From: Mixophyes australis
Lineage: Eukaryota > Chordata > Amphibia > Anura > Limnodynastidae
Direction: 5' to 3'
NCBI GenBank assembly: GCA_036250195.1
Contig: JAVHZZ010000011.1
Location: forward strand, 61,188,919 to 61,252,918
Length of the DNA stretch: 64,000 bases
Each line of letters opens with the position of its first letter. Within the stretch, counting starts at the first letter, position 1. Of the stretch, positions 49,459 to 60,351 are shown one piece after another. The notes beneath the pieces are model-generated. The model had not been told where the DNA came from, ran no database searches, and was given only the letters and a program-made list of their open reading frames with translations. The position numbers were made by a program, and so were the translations under genes.

Positions 49459-50189
49459 CCCTGCATTAGCCAGATATGACTGATTTGCAGTTAGATGTAT
49501 ATCTGTCTGAATACACTTTGTATATATTTATATAGTTTTAATCTAGCTGGAAAACACTGGATATCTATTTGTCAGTGAAAGTTTTTTTTCGTTATAGAAT
49601 GGTAACCTTTGTGTAAAATGTATTTTCATGCTTATAATAGGATTATTTTATGTATTTGTTTGAGGTGGTCTACCTTTTAAGGGGAATGCTGTTACTTCTA
49701 TGAGGCATTTGTACTAAACTTTTATACTAGTGGAACATTGATTGTGACATACTACACTAGACCTGTATTTAGGGATTATTCCTAAATGATGAATACCATC
49801 TATCCCGGTATTATAATGTACAAATTATTCTTTACACACCATCCACTTATCATTTTTTGTGTTTCAAGAAAGGTGGAGCCTCAAAGTGGCTCTCGGTGAT
49901 GCTATTAAGATTTTATCTCACAGGTTTTTTGCCTTATACTCAATGTCCTATTAACAGAGAACTAAAATTGGATAGGTTTCTGTTGCACTCATAAATGTTT
50001 GTGATCTGGCTGATATTTATTACGCAAATGGGCGCGTATGTGCATAACTGTTAGTGCCCATATTCAGTATCCTGTTAACAGAGAATGAGAATTGGACAAG
50101 TTTCTGTCATATTCAAAAATGCCTTGTATTTGGCTGACGTCTACTACGCAAATGGGCACTTATGTGTATTACTGTTCCTCAGCACAATT

Positions 50190-51140
50190 TCAATTTTGAA
50201 TTGACATCTTATATGATTATCATTATGTTGATTGGTGATTTTGTATCATATGATTGGGGTAATACAAGACAGTATGTTAACAAGACATAAGTTCCGATAT
50301 CGCAAGTTGGGAATATGTCTTATTGTTACTGTATTAATGTCAAAACAGGATCGAGTTAGGCATTTATTATTTATGCTGCAAGATTTTGTATAATTATTTA
50401 TGTTTTTAACTATGTCTAAGCCGATCATATGAAGGAGCTTGTCTGTGAGTAGATATCTTTATGAATGACTTCAGCCATTCTATACGATCACTATCATGCT
50501 GATTGGCCATTTTATACCATGTGACCGGGGCTTCTTAAGACCGTATTACAACAATATACCGAGTCCGGATATTATATATTCTGAATTTGTTTTACAGTCT
50601 ATTTGTCTCTGTTACAATATCCAGATAGTATTTGGCCAGATCACTATCGACTATAATGCACAATTCTGCATAACTCTGTATGTTTCCAATTATGTTTAAG
50701 CCGATTATATGATTGGGCGTGTTTACGAGTAAATATCTTTATGAATGTCTTCAGTCTTTGATTGGATAAACACTCTTTATGACGTTCACAATGAGGATTG
50801 GTTGCCCCATATCACATGATCGGACAACAGAGTACTTAGCAACCCCCTCATGATTGACCATCTATACCTCTGATGAAACGACGGTTTGAACTCCGAGAAA
50901 CGCGTCATGATTCTGAGCTGCATTTTTTGGATATTTACATCTTATGGACCAGTTTTTAACCCCGGGGTTTTGTCTTTGATATCGTTCCTTGGACTATTAT
51001 ATGGAACCAAGTGCCGGTGGGTGTATTCCAGCAAGCGAACATTGGAGCCGCACACAGGTTGGAACATTTTTTTATGTTTAATATTGAGCAAATTGCTCCT
51101 CTGTATACCTGTGATACAAATTCATATGGCTATGCACTAC
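50190..51140. repeat. Right inverted arm of PLE copy 2
   Basis: This mirrors 44520-45220 plus 46518-46768. It is uninterrupted, so it shows the pre-insertion state of the arm. It stops at gcactac, matching the start of the left arm. Confidence 0.9.
50868..50908 (+). ncRNA. Hammerhead-like motif, right arm of PLE copy 2
   Basis: CTGATGA (50870-50876), then a helix II partner pair that has decayed (cgacg / ctccg) around loop gtttgaa, then GAAA (50897-50900) and CGCGTC. The left-arm copy has the perfect helix, so this one has probably mutated. Confidence 0.65.
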
Positions 51141-51158
51141 ACTGGCTTTTGTTCCTGG

Positions 51159-51163
51159 ACTTC
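51159..51163. repeat. Target-site duplication of gypsy copy 2
   Basis: acttc at 51159-51163 is repeated at 57089-57093, flanking the two LTRs exactly. Confidence 0.92.
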
Positions 51164-51994
51164 TGTTACGATCTTGATGCCTTAGTCAGTATTAGCACAG
51201 GCTTACCTAGGGCGCGGAGTCTAACGGCCTTCCGGTCTTCACCAAGAACCACCGCAAGGTAGTGTGGGCTTAGCTGCCGAAGAACCGCAGGTCGCGGCCC
51301 CCAGATTAGCCTACTGACGTAAGGGAGAAAGTTCTAAGTGATGGCAGGCAGACAAGAAAATAGACAATGCGGTGCAAGTACAGGCACTAACCGTGAATTC
51401 CAGGCGTAGTGGGTCTGGAACAGTAACCGGTAGATGCACGGAGGCAATGGGTGCTTGGCAGGATCCAGAGAATAGTAGGTAACACAGCCGGGTCGGTACA
51501 CAGGAGGTAACAGGTATACGGTGCCAGAGGGAGATCCAGAGAATAGTCGGTCACACAGCCGGGTCGGTACACGGGAGGTATCAGGTATACGGTGCCAGAG
51601 GGAGATCCAGAGAATAGTCGGTAACACAGCCGGGTCGGTACACAGGAGGTATCAGGTATACGGTGCCAGAGGGAGATCCAGAGAATAGTCGGTCACACAG
51701 CCAGGTAGGTACACAGGAGTAGGAGGAATAGAGGGGTTAACAGGGAGCAGGATCACAGGAGTCAGGACACAGGAACTGTAGCCAGGAACAGGAAACACAT
51801 TGCTCTGACACAGGCAGCGTGTCAGAGCAGGGAAGATATAGGAGTTTGAATTCCCCGCCCAGGAGTCACATGATCAGCAGCAGAGAGAAACAGGAAGTGC
51901 GGCAGCGCTAACAGAAGCAGCGCTGAAGACATGGACACCGCTGTCAGCTCCCGCTGACAGCGCAGCGGAACGGGGACAAGGTAAGTCCCTAACA
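51164..51994 (-). mobile_element. 3' LTR of gypsy copy 2
   Basis: 831 bp, with three full 71-bp internal units (cacagccgggtcggtacac, starting near 51483, 51554 and 51625). It matches the other LTR at every position I compared except 51455. Confidence 0.95.
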
Positions 51995-52010
51995 GTACCC
52001 CCCCCTTCAG
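51995..52010 (-). promoter_or_regulatory. Polypurine tract of gypsy copy 2
   Basis: On the minus strand ctgaa followed by eight G and tac abuts the 3' LTR and overlaps the pol stop codon at 52007-52009. It has one more G than copy 1. Confidence 0.85.
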
Positions 52011-55000
52011 GGGTGGCCTCCGGACAACCTATAAGGCTTTAGAGGGAACTTGGTATGGAATTTCTTCAACAAACTCGGAGCATGAAGGTCTCGTGCAGGA
52101 ATCCAAGAACGCTCTTCAGGACCGTAACCTTTCCAGTCAACCAGGAACTGCAAGGAACCTCTGGAAATCCGAGAATCTAGAATCTCCTTCACCTCAAATT
52201 CCTGATTTGGTGCAGAAATAGCAGCAGGAGGTCTTCTTGAAGAGAAGAATTTGTTAACCACAAGTGGTTTGAGAAGGGAAATGTGGAAGACATTGGGAAT
52301 CCTCAAGGTAGGGGGTAATTTTAATCTAAAGGCCACCGGATTAATGACCTCAATGATCTTGAAGGGACCGATAAATCGGGGAGCGAATTTCCTAGAAGGA
52401 ACCAACAGGCGAAGATTCTTTGTAGACAACCACACTTTGTCACCAGGAGTGAGTAGTGGAGACGGTCTTCTTCTTTTGTCAAATGCTTTTTTACTGATGG
52501 CAGAGGTGTGAAGTAATTTGCGTTTGATAAGATCCCACCTAGAGGAGAAGTCCGAGAGAAGGGAATCCACAGCAGGAACCCCAGAAGCGGTTAACTCTTT
52601 GAAGGGTGGAACTTTAGGATGAAATCCCTGAAGAGCAAAAAAGGGAGAAATGGAAGTAGAGTCGTGTGAATTATTATTGTGGGCGAATTCTGCCCAAGGT
52701 AATAAATCAACCCAATCATCATGTTTAGCTGAAATGAAACATCTGAGGAATTTCTCCAATTCTTGATTCGTCCTTTCCGTGAGACCATTACTTTGCGGAT
52801 GATATGCAGAAGAGAAATTTAACTTAATTCCACAAAGACGAGAAAAGGCCCTCCAAAATCTTGCCACAAACTGAGTTCCTCGATCAGAAACGATAATATC
52901 TGGACAGCCGTGTAGGCGGAAAATTTCTTTAATGAAGAGTTGAGCCAGAACAGGAGCAGAAGGGAGACCTTTTAATGCCACAAAATGAGCGGCTCGGGAA
53001 AGGCGATCGGTGACCACCCACACTACTGAGAACCCTCTGGAGGAGGGTAAATCTGTGATAAAATCCATGGAGAGATGACTCCAAGGTCGATCCGGATTTG
53101 GCAGAGGCTGCAGCAGACCGTATGGAGCCTGACGAGGAACTTTATTCTGAGCGCAAGTGGAACACGCCGTCACAAACTATCGAACGTCCGAACGGATAGC
53201 CGGCCACCAATAACTACGGGAGATAAATTCCAAGGTCTTCTTTATACCGGCATGACCAGAAAAACGGGAGGCATGAGCCCATTTAAGGAGTTTAGTTTGG
53301 AGATGTGGAGGAACCAAAGTCTTCCCGTGAGGAATGATCACCCGAGTAGGAGTAGTAGCCAAAATACATTCTGGATCTAGAATAGACCTAACACTCTCTT
53401 CTTCGGTATCCGTAGAATCAAAGGAACGAGAGAGGGCATCAGCCTTCTTGTTCTTGGACCCTGGTCTAAAGGTAATGATCATATTGAATCGTGAAAAAAA
53501 TAACGACCATCTGGCCTGACGGGGATTGAGGCAGGATGCAGTTTGTAGATAAAGCAGGTTCTTGTGATCCGTAAAAATAGTAACAGGAAATCTGGCTCCC
53601 TCCAAATGATGTCTCCAGGCCTCCAAGGCCAATTTGATAGCAAGTAGTTCTCTGTCTCCAATGCCGTAGTTTTTTTCGGTGGATGAGAATTTACGAGAAA
53701 AGAAGCCACAGGGAGAAAACTTTCCAGTAGAATTCTTCTGAGACAAAATAGCTCCTACTCCAGTGGAGGATGCGTCAACTTCGAGAAAAAAGGGGAAGGA
53801 AGAATCTGGCTGTTGAAGAATAGGTGCCGATATGAAGGCTTCTTTAAGATACTTGAAGGCCTCTACCGCCTCTGGTGGCCAGGTCTTAGCGTTGGCAGAT
53901 TTCTTGGTCAGGGAAGTGATGGGAGCAATAACAGACGAAAACCCTTTAATAAAGTGGCGGTAATAATTAGAGAATCCAATAAACCGCTGGATGGCCTTAA
54001 GTCCAACCGGTTGGGGCCAATCAGAAATCGCCTTTAATTTCTCAGGGTCCATACGTAATCCGGAGCCAGAAACCACGTGACCAAGAAAAGGAAGATGCGT
54101 TTTTTCAAAGACACACTTGTCCACATTACAGTACAGATGATGCGACCGAAGACGTTGAAGAATCAAGGAGACATGATGGCGATGAGTAATAATATCAGGT
54201 GAAAAAATAAGAATATCGTCAAGGTAGATGACAACAAATTGATACAGGAAATCCTGAAAGACTTCGTTAATAAAATTTTGAAAAACCGCAGGAGCGTTAC
54301 AAAGTCCAAATGGCATGACAAGATACTCAAAATGCCCATTGTGCGTATTGAACGCCGTCTTCCATTCATCCCCTTGTTTAATACGGATAAGGTTGTAGGC
54401 CCCTTTCAAATCCAGCTTAGAAAAAATCGAAGCTCCCTTGATCCTATCAAAGAGTTCAGAGATTAATGGTAAGGGGTACCTATTCTTTTTCGTTATGGCG
54501 TTGAGGCCACGGTAGTCTATGCAAGGACGCAATCCGCCGTCCTTCTTTTTTACGAAAAAGAACCCTGCTCCTGCTGGTGACGAGGATTTCCGGATAAAAC
54601 CCCTGTTTAGATTCTCCTTAATATATAGGGACATGGCCTCAGATTCGGGTAGAGATAATGGAAATACCCGTCCTCTAGGTGGTATCTTATCCGGCAACAA
54701 TTCAATGGAGCAATCCCAAGGTCTATGAGGGGGTAACTTGGAAGCCTCCTTTTCACAAAAGACATCAGAAAACGAATGATATTGAGGAGGAATACCGGAG
54801 GGTGTTGGGAGACAGCCCATAGCGGGTCTATGAATCCTGGGAAGACATCGGGAATGACACTCTGAACCCCATGCAAGAACTTCCGGTTTCTGCCAATCTA
54901 AAGTGGGGGAGTGAAGTCTGAGCCAAGGTAGGCCTAAGATCAACGGGTTGATAGCCTTTGGAATGACTAAGAAGGAGATTTCCTCAGTGTGCAAGGCTCC

Positions 55001-55296
55001 AATGCGTAGAGACATGTTAACAGTTCTGTTCTTAATGGATCCTCCAATGATACGACTGCCATCTATAGCTGTAATGGCAATAGGTGGATCTAAGGGTTGC
55101 CTAGGCAATGATAACCGCTCTACAATGTCAGCTCGTAAAAAGTTCCCCGCTGCACCGGAGTCAATAAGCGCTGGAAGAGACAATTGTTTATCAGTATATT
55201 GCAGAATAACTTGGATAGAAAAACTAGAATCCATAGGAGAGAGAATGTTCATACCTAACTTAGTCTCTCCGTCAGCAGTTAGGTCCGATCGTTTCC
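52007..55296 (-). pseudogene. pol: pol of gypsy copy 2, one stop codon
   Basis: It is entered by -1 frameshift from gag. Counting residues from a Met at 55351, protease has DSG at about 64-66, RT has YLDD at about 376-379, and RNase H has Asp 526 (EVDASS) and TDHKN at about 594-598. The integrase zinc-finger histidine pair follows. An amber codon at 53177-53179 stops translation between the His pair and the Cys pair. The same frame then runs open for 388 codons from 53173, carrying CSTCAQNK, the catalytic core (MDFITDLP, VSDRGTQF, NGLTERTNQELE) and a chromodomain, ending at 52007. This is the only lesion I see. RT and RNase H are complete, so enzyme without integrase could be made. Confidence 0.93.
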
Positions 55297-55297
55297 C
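55253..55297 (-). promoter_or_regulatory. -1 ribosomal frameshift signal, gag/pol
   Basis: On the minus strand GGGAAAC (55291-55297) lies in the gag frame, then a 6-nt spacer (55285-55290). Next, acctaact (55277-55284) pairs with agttaggt (55253-55260) over a 16-nt loop. The gag start at 56232 and the pol frame differ by -1, consistent with this slip site. It is the same architecture as in copy 1. Confidence 0.82.
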
Positions 55298-56232
55298 GGG
55301 CGCTTCCCACATTGACTCAGGACATGACCGGGTTCCCCGCAATAAAGGCATAAACGATTCTTGAACCGCCTCTCTCTTTCCTCCTGGGATAAACGTGCTC
55401 TTCCCAACTGCATAGGCTCTTCCTCCGGTGTAATAGGACTTTGGAAGCGAGGAGCCAAACGGAAAGTAGATCGACGGGAACTCTCTCTTTCCTGAGTGCG
55501 TTCACGGAAACGTATATCAATCTGGTTACAGAGAGAGATCAAAGCGTCCAGGTTAGTGGGTAACTCTCGGGCTGCTAGCTCGTCCTTAATACGATCGGAC
55601 AAGCCTTGCCAAAATGTGGCCACTAAAGCTTCATTGTTCCAACGAAGTTCGGCCACCATAGTGCGAAATTGAAGGGCATACTGGCCCAGAGTAAGGGTAC
55701 CCTGGCGCAGACGGAGGAGTCCAGAAGCTGCACTGGAGACTCGTCCGGGTTCATCAAAGATGCGTCTGAAGGTTTCCAAGAAAGTGGCACAATTATGGAG
55801 AATGGGGTCATCATGTTCCCAGAGAGGAGAAGCCCAGGCAAGCGCTTGACCAGACAATAAGGAAATAATATAGGCGACTTTAGTTTTCTGTGTGGGAAAG
55901 TTCCCGGGCAAAAGTTCGAACTGAATAGCACACTGGTTCAAGAAGCCTCGGCATTCCTTAGGATCCCCATTGAACTTGGGTGGGTTAGGTATGCGGAGTT
56001 GAGAGGTGGTGGGGGCAGATACAGCTGAACCGCTTGGAGCGGGGGCAGGCTGTGGGGCCGGAGCAGGTGGAGGATTAGGAGCTGCCACCTGAGCTGCTTG
56101 GAGCGTATCCAACCTGTTAGACAGAGTCTGCAGAATCTGTAATAACTGTTCTTGATTTTTCCCCTGTTCCTCAACCTGAGCCGCTAAGTTATCCAGTAGT
56201 ACTCTCGCAGTGGGATTCCCTGTCGCTTCCAT
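55279..56232 (-). CDS. gag: Gag polyprotein, gypsy copy 2
   Basis: 317 residues, intact. It starts 26 bp inside the LTR boundary with MEATGNPTARVLLDN. A predicted helical N-terminal stretch (QVEEQGKNQEQLLQILQ) is followed by a Pro/Ala-rich segment (residues about 48-70), the conserved gag core (IPNPPKFNGDPKECRGF, ATFWQGLSDRIKDELAAREL), a basic stretch, and a CCHC zinc knuckle ([14 protein letters not shown]) at about 296-309. It would assemble the particle that packages element RNA. The last codons overlap pol and contain the slippery heptamer. It differs from copy 1 by few residues and lacks that copy's stop. Confidence 0.92.
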   Translation of the reverse strand: MEATGNPTARVLLDNLAAQVEEQGKNQEQLLQILQTLSNRLDTLQAAQVAAPNPPPAPAPQPAPAPSGSAVSAPTTSQLRIPNPPKFNGDPKECRGFLNQCAIQFELLPGNFPTQKTKVAYIISLLSGQALAWASPLWEHDDPILHNCATFLETFRRIFDEPGRVSSAASGLLRLRQGTLTLGQYALQFRTMVAELRWNNEALVATFWQGLSDRIKDELAARELPTNLDALISLCNQIDIRFRERTQERESSRRSTFRLAPRFQSPITPEEEPMQLGRARLSQEERERRFKNRLCLYCGEPGHVLSQCGKRPGNDRT

Positions 56233-56257
56233 CAGTTAGATAGTGGTCAGAGCAAAC

Positions 56258-57088
56258 TGTTACGATCTTGATGCCTTAGTCAGTATTAGCACAGGCTTAC
56301 CTAGGGCGCGGAGTCTAACGGCCTTCCGGTCTTCACCAAGAACCACCGCAAGGTAGTGTGGGCTTAGCTGCCGAAGAACCGCAGGTCGCGGCCCCCAGAT
56401 TAGCCTACTGACGTAAGGGAGAAAGTTCTAAGTGATGGCAGGCAGACAAGAAAATAGACAATGCGGTGCAAGTACAGGCACTAACCGTGAATTCCAGGCG
56501 TAGTGGGTCTGGAACAGTAACCGGTAGATGCACGGAGGCAATGGGTGCGTGGCAGGATCCAGAGAATAGTAGGTAACACAGCCGGGTCGGTACACAGGAG
56601 GTAACAGGTATACGGTGCCAGAGGGAGATCCAGAGAATAGTCGGTCACACAGCCGGGTCGGTACACGGGAGGTATCAGGTATACGGTGCCAGAGGGAGAT
56701 CCAGAGAATAGTCGGTAACACAGCCGGGTCGGTACACAGGAGGTATCAGGTATACGGTGCCAGAGGGAGATCCAGAGAATAGTCGGTCACACAGCCAGGT
56801 AGGTACACAGGAGTAGGAGGAATAGAGGGGTTAACAGGGAGCAGGATCACAGGAGTCAGGACACAGGAACTGTAGCCAGGAACAGGAAACACATTGCTCT
56901 GACACAGGCAGCGTGTCAGAGCAGGGAAGATATAGGAGTTTGAATTCCCCGCCCAGGAGTCACATGATCAGCAGCAGAGAGAAACAGGAAGTGCGGCAGC
57001 GCTAACAGAAGCAGCGCTGAAGACATGGACACCGCTGTCAGCTCCCGCTGACAGCGCAGCGGAACGGGGACAAGGTAAGTCCCTAACA
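56258..57088 (-). mobile_element. 5' LTR of gypsy copy 2
   Basis: 831 bp, tgttacgatc to ccctaaca on the plus strand, which is the 5' LTR of the minus-strand element. Its outer end abuts the duplicated target acttc. Confidence 0.95.
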
Positions 57089-57093
57089 ACTTC

Positions 57094-57330
57094 TGATTAT
57101 TTGCTTGTGACTATGATACCCTTGTTTGCTGCCGACCCTGACCTTTGTCTGAACCTGACTTTGCTGATTGGATCCTGGCTTGTTTATGACCATGTTGCCT
57201 GTTGTCTTCACCTCCTATTCCCATGCTCCGTCATTATGATAATAACTGGCATAACAACCTCACTATACAACAATGTGACCTAAGCCTGGTGGGCACAGAC
57301 AGCACCAGGGTCTTCACCTTAATATCTCAA
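57094..57330 (+). mobile_element. Old gypsy-leader-like segment hosting copy 2
   Basis: The segment is tgctgccgaccctgacc, ctgattggatcctggcttg and similar phrases, related in style to the LTR at 42789-43503. It joins actggcttttgttcctgg at 51141-51158 once the gypsy copy is removed. Limits are uncertain. Confidence 0.4.
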
Positions 57331-57739
57331 ACAACAATCCAAGCTTCATATCTGAAATAAACATGTAAAAAAAACAAAAAACAATACTCAAAAAAGAAAT
57401 AAAGTATTTTAGAAAGAACATAAAGCGAGGAAAATGGGGAAAACCCCCAGTGCTTAAAGGTACCAACAACGACTTCCAGTGGTTTGTCATTATTATGTGT
57501 TAATGAAAGTAGACTGTGCTCCATAGCGGCTCCAGTGGAATGATGCATTGAAATGGGCAACATGTAGGGAAATGTGTGTATTGGGTGTCCACCCTGCATA
57601 ACGTCTATCTTACATTGAATCAACCTTGTAAGGTAAGTAAACAAAATAAGCAGAGTCTACTTAGAAACTGGGTGGATTCATAACATCAACCAGGGAAAAG
57701 ACTGCAAAAAATGTGAAGCAGCATCTCTTATGGAGGAGT

Positions 57740-58745
57740 AGCTGTTACAACTATGAAATTCAGTTGTTCATGCATAGCCAGTTGTTCTTCATGGAGATAC
57801 GCTGAAGCATTTGCAGCTGTGGTAAATTCTTTATAATCATTGCCGCGAAACAGCCATAGGCATGCTGGGTATAATAAAGCAAACTTTTTTCCCTCCGTCC
57901 CCAATTTTGTACAAATTTGAGAGAAATCTTTTATAGCTCGTCACCTCCGCAGAATAATCTTGAAAAATTTGCAGCTTGTGGCTCTCCTAAGTCAGATTAT
58001 CATGTTTCTTTGAAGCTGATCAAATCTCTATCTTATGCACGTAATGCATACATTTGAATATTACAACACAAGGTCAGGAGTCATGATGGACTCTCATAGA
58101 ACCGAGCACATTCTATGGTAAAGGTGACATTATAATTTTGTAAATGCAGTAATTCAGGCAGAATGTCACTGATAAAACTGTAGATCTGTACTTTTTAGGC
58201 TTTCAGTCAGCCTCACAATTCTTAAATTATTTCTTCTACATCTATTTTCAATGTCATCTAACTTATTTTATTTCTGCATTTTATATACGGTAGATGAGGA
58301 TTTTTAAGAGGGGCCACATCATGAAAAAACTCCCCAGTTTGGCCTTCATTTGAGGAAACTCTGAGACACCTAAAGGACTTGCTCTTTCATATCTTTGATG
58401 GCTTCTGTGAGTTTCCCTGCCTCAGATTGCATAAGGGGCCCCATTGTCTCTTGTATTGCTTTCACTACATTGGCATATGAAACAGGAGAAACATGCTGTG
58501 ACAGCAATACATACTAATCTGTTGTCAGCATGAGGTTTGCCATATCATCCAGCTGCATGGTTAGCATGGTGTCTGAGGTGGCCATATTGCAGTCTCCCTG
58601 CTTCTTCTTCACCTTGGAGTGCTGCTGTTTTGCCGGCTTGGGGATTGTCAAAAATGTCTCCATCCAGTGCAGAACCAGTTTCTGTACTTGCCCACAAGAC
58701 AGAACCGCTATGCATTTTTTTGTATTAAGATCCGCTCTGAGCACA
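57740..58745 (-). pseudogene. L1-type ORF1 relic
   Basis: Minus-strand pieces are a basic N-terminal part (58514-58744, with KPAKQQHSKVKKKQGD and MATSDTMLTMQL), a helical stretch (MQSEAGKLTEAIKDMKEQV) and LDDIENRCRRNNLRIVRLTE at about 58206-58265. The last is the hallmark junction of the L1 ORF1 coiled coil and RNA-binding domain. The C-terminal domain (LLYPACLWLF, EFTTAANASAYL) lies at about 57785-57890. Stops and frameshifts are many. Orientation and order suit the L1 ORF2 relic at 39517-43585, so the two may be parts of one element separated by the PLE and gypsy insertions. This is not provable here. Confidence 0.72.
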
Positions 58746-58948
58746 GCAGTTGGTCACAGGTCTTTTTTAACAAAATTTTTAAAGGAGTGTGTAAAGACAG
58801 TGGGGTTGAAACCATGGTTCTCTGGATACCAGGCCCTCTAGGTTCACAGGTTACACAGGAAAATAATCAAGACAGAGTGTACACACTAAGTAAAATACAG
58901 CAGTGCTTCCCAAGAAGAAACATGTTCCTTCACCAAATATAGCAAGTG

Positions 58949-59190
58949 TCGAGGTCGTATAATTGGATGAACGAAAGATTATTGGTTAATATTGTTTTAC
59001 CGTGCGATTGCGATCAGTATGCCACGTAACACGTGGCATGGCGCGATCACGCGGTAAAATGCGCACACACACACACTCGCACTCTCACATTTAGTTATTT
59101 ATAAATTTCATATATAATGGTTCCATTTCCCAGTGATTTATGAGCAGATGGTATTTAGTACCATCTTTTAATTGTACACTAATTATCTTT
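58949..59190 (+). mobile_element. Second copy of the hairpin-bearing LTR-like repeat
   Basis: This matches 3380-3605 from tgtcgaggtcgtataattgg through tgatttatgagcagat.gtatttagt. The hairpin at 58999-59056 (accgtgcgatt...gccacgt / acgtggc...atcacgcggt) is conserved although loop and arm bases differ. The copy ends near 59190, before the rest of the candidate LTR. Confidence 0.7.
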
Positions 59191-59193
59191 TAA

Positions 59194-59195
<2 letters not shown>

Positions 59196-59228
<33 letters not shown>
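59196..59228. repeat. TA microsatellite
   Basis: Uninterrupted TA run. Confidence 0.9.
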
Positions 59229-59779
59229 AAGATTGTATGTACACTTTAGTGATAGTTAAGGTTCAGGTTACAGGAAACATGTCATGTTTAGTATCATTTT
59301 AATCCCCTATTCATCCTCAGTTGTCCGGTTCATTCACCTAAGGGATCGCACATTGCATACTCTAGTTAGCGATGTTAGGGAATAAATGTTTAAAATGTTA
59401 CTTTAGCACATTGTTTTTTTGGAGGAAAACAACAGACACCCCTGGCCATAAGAACAATTTTTTTAACACATTTCTGCAAATGTTAAATAGTATGGGTAAA
59501 CATAAACTGCTCACAAAATATGTATATGAATATCAACATATATAATCAATATTTATTGGATGTCCTATATGTGTGTGTGTATGTATATATATGTGCGTGT
59601 ATTTATATATTGTTTGGCCCCAATTGTAAAGCACAACAGAATATGCTTGAGCTATACAAATAAATGTTTAAGATGTTCCTGCTAAAAGGAGTGAACTGAG
59701 TTAACAAGGTATGGTACATTTGCATATTTTCTAAATATATATATCTCTATTTCATTCTAATCAAATAATGGTGTGTGTG

Positions 59780-59879
<100 letters not shown>

Positions 59880-60291
59880 AGTTAACCCGTGCATGATACT
59901 CATGCATTCTAGTCAAATCAAGCTACTTAAGGTGTTAAAAAGGTTCTTGTCATGCATTTGGGCCATAGCTCAGGCCTCAACCACCAACCACTCCCCACTG
60001 TCACCCCCGGCAACCACCAACCACTCCCAACTGTCACTTCTCCTTCAAGAAATATATATATATATTTTTTAAATCTTTATAAACACTTTTAACAATTAAC
60101 AAATTAAATTAACAAATTAAAAACATCTTAGTATACCAAATTTCAGCCCTTTCTGATTTTTTTTTCCACACACACTAAGAATTTAGTAGGTCAGTGTATA
60201 ACTCTGCCCAGGAGGTGGCGCTGCAGCTTGGTTTTATTTTTTCCACACACACACAGACAGACAGACTAACACACGCCACTAGACATTTATA
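59880..60291. mobile_element. Unclassified dispersed-repeat-like segment
   Basis: It starts ttaacccgtgcatg and ends cagacagacagac..actagacatttatatattagata, merging into a TA run. Two copies of caaccaccaaccactccc occur inside. The tail with CA/CAGA repeats and a tatat end resembles non-LTR or non-autonomous element tails. I cannot name the family. Confidence 0.35.
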
Positions 60292-60295
60292 TATT

Positions 60296-60348
<53 letters not shown>
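60292..60348. repeat. TA microsatellite
   Basis: TA run of about 28 units. Confidence 0.92.

Positions 60349-60351
<3 letters not shown>

Larger units (their letters stand above)
44520..51140 (+). mobile_element. PLE copy 2 with long inverted arms
   Basis: A Penelope-like coding relic (46847-49458) is flanked by inverted arms. The left arm is 44520-45220 plus 46518-46768, interrupted by a hAT-type insertion. The right arm is 50190-51140. Each arm totals about 950 bp. Matching blocks include ctatgcactac, ggaaccaagtgccggtggg, tatatgatcggctta and ttgaattgacatc as reverse complements. Both arms carry hammerhead-like motifs. Confidence 0.88.
51164..57088 (-). mobile_element. Ty3/gypsy chromovirus, copy 2 (young)
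   Basis: A 5,925-bp minus-strand element of the same family as copy 1. The two LTRs are each 831 bp (51164-51994 and 56258-57088), and I find a single difference between them (T at 51455, G at 56549). Gag is intact. Pol has one stop codon in the integrase zinc finger. The target duplication is acttc. It lies just outside the right arm of PLE copy 2, inside an older LTR- or leader-like segment that resumes at 57094. Confidence 0.96.

Noticed and set aside
50868..50908. Right-arm hammerhead of PLE copy 2 as a fully active ribozyme
   Set aside because: Helix II is mismatched and helix I is not evident; it is kept only as a hammerhead-like motif.
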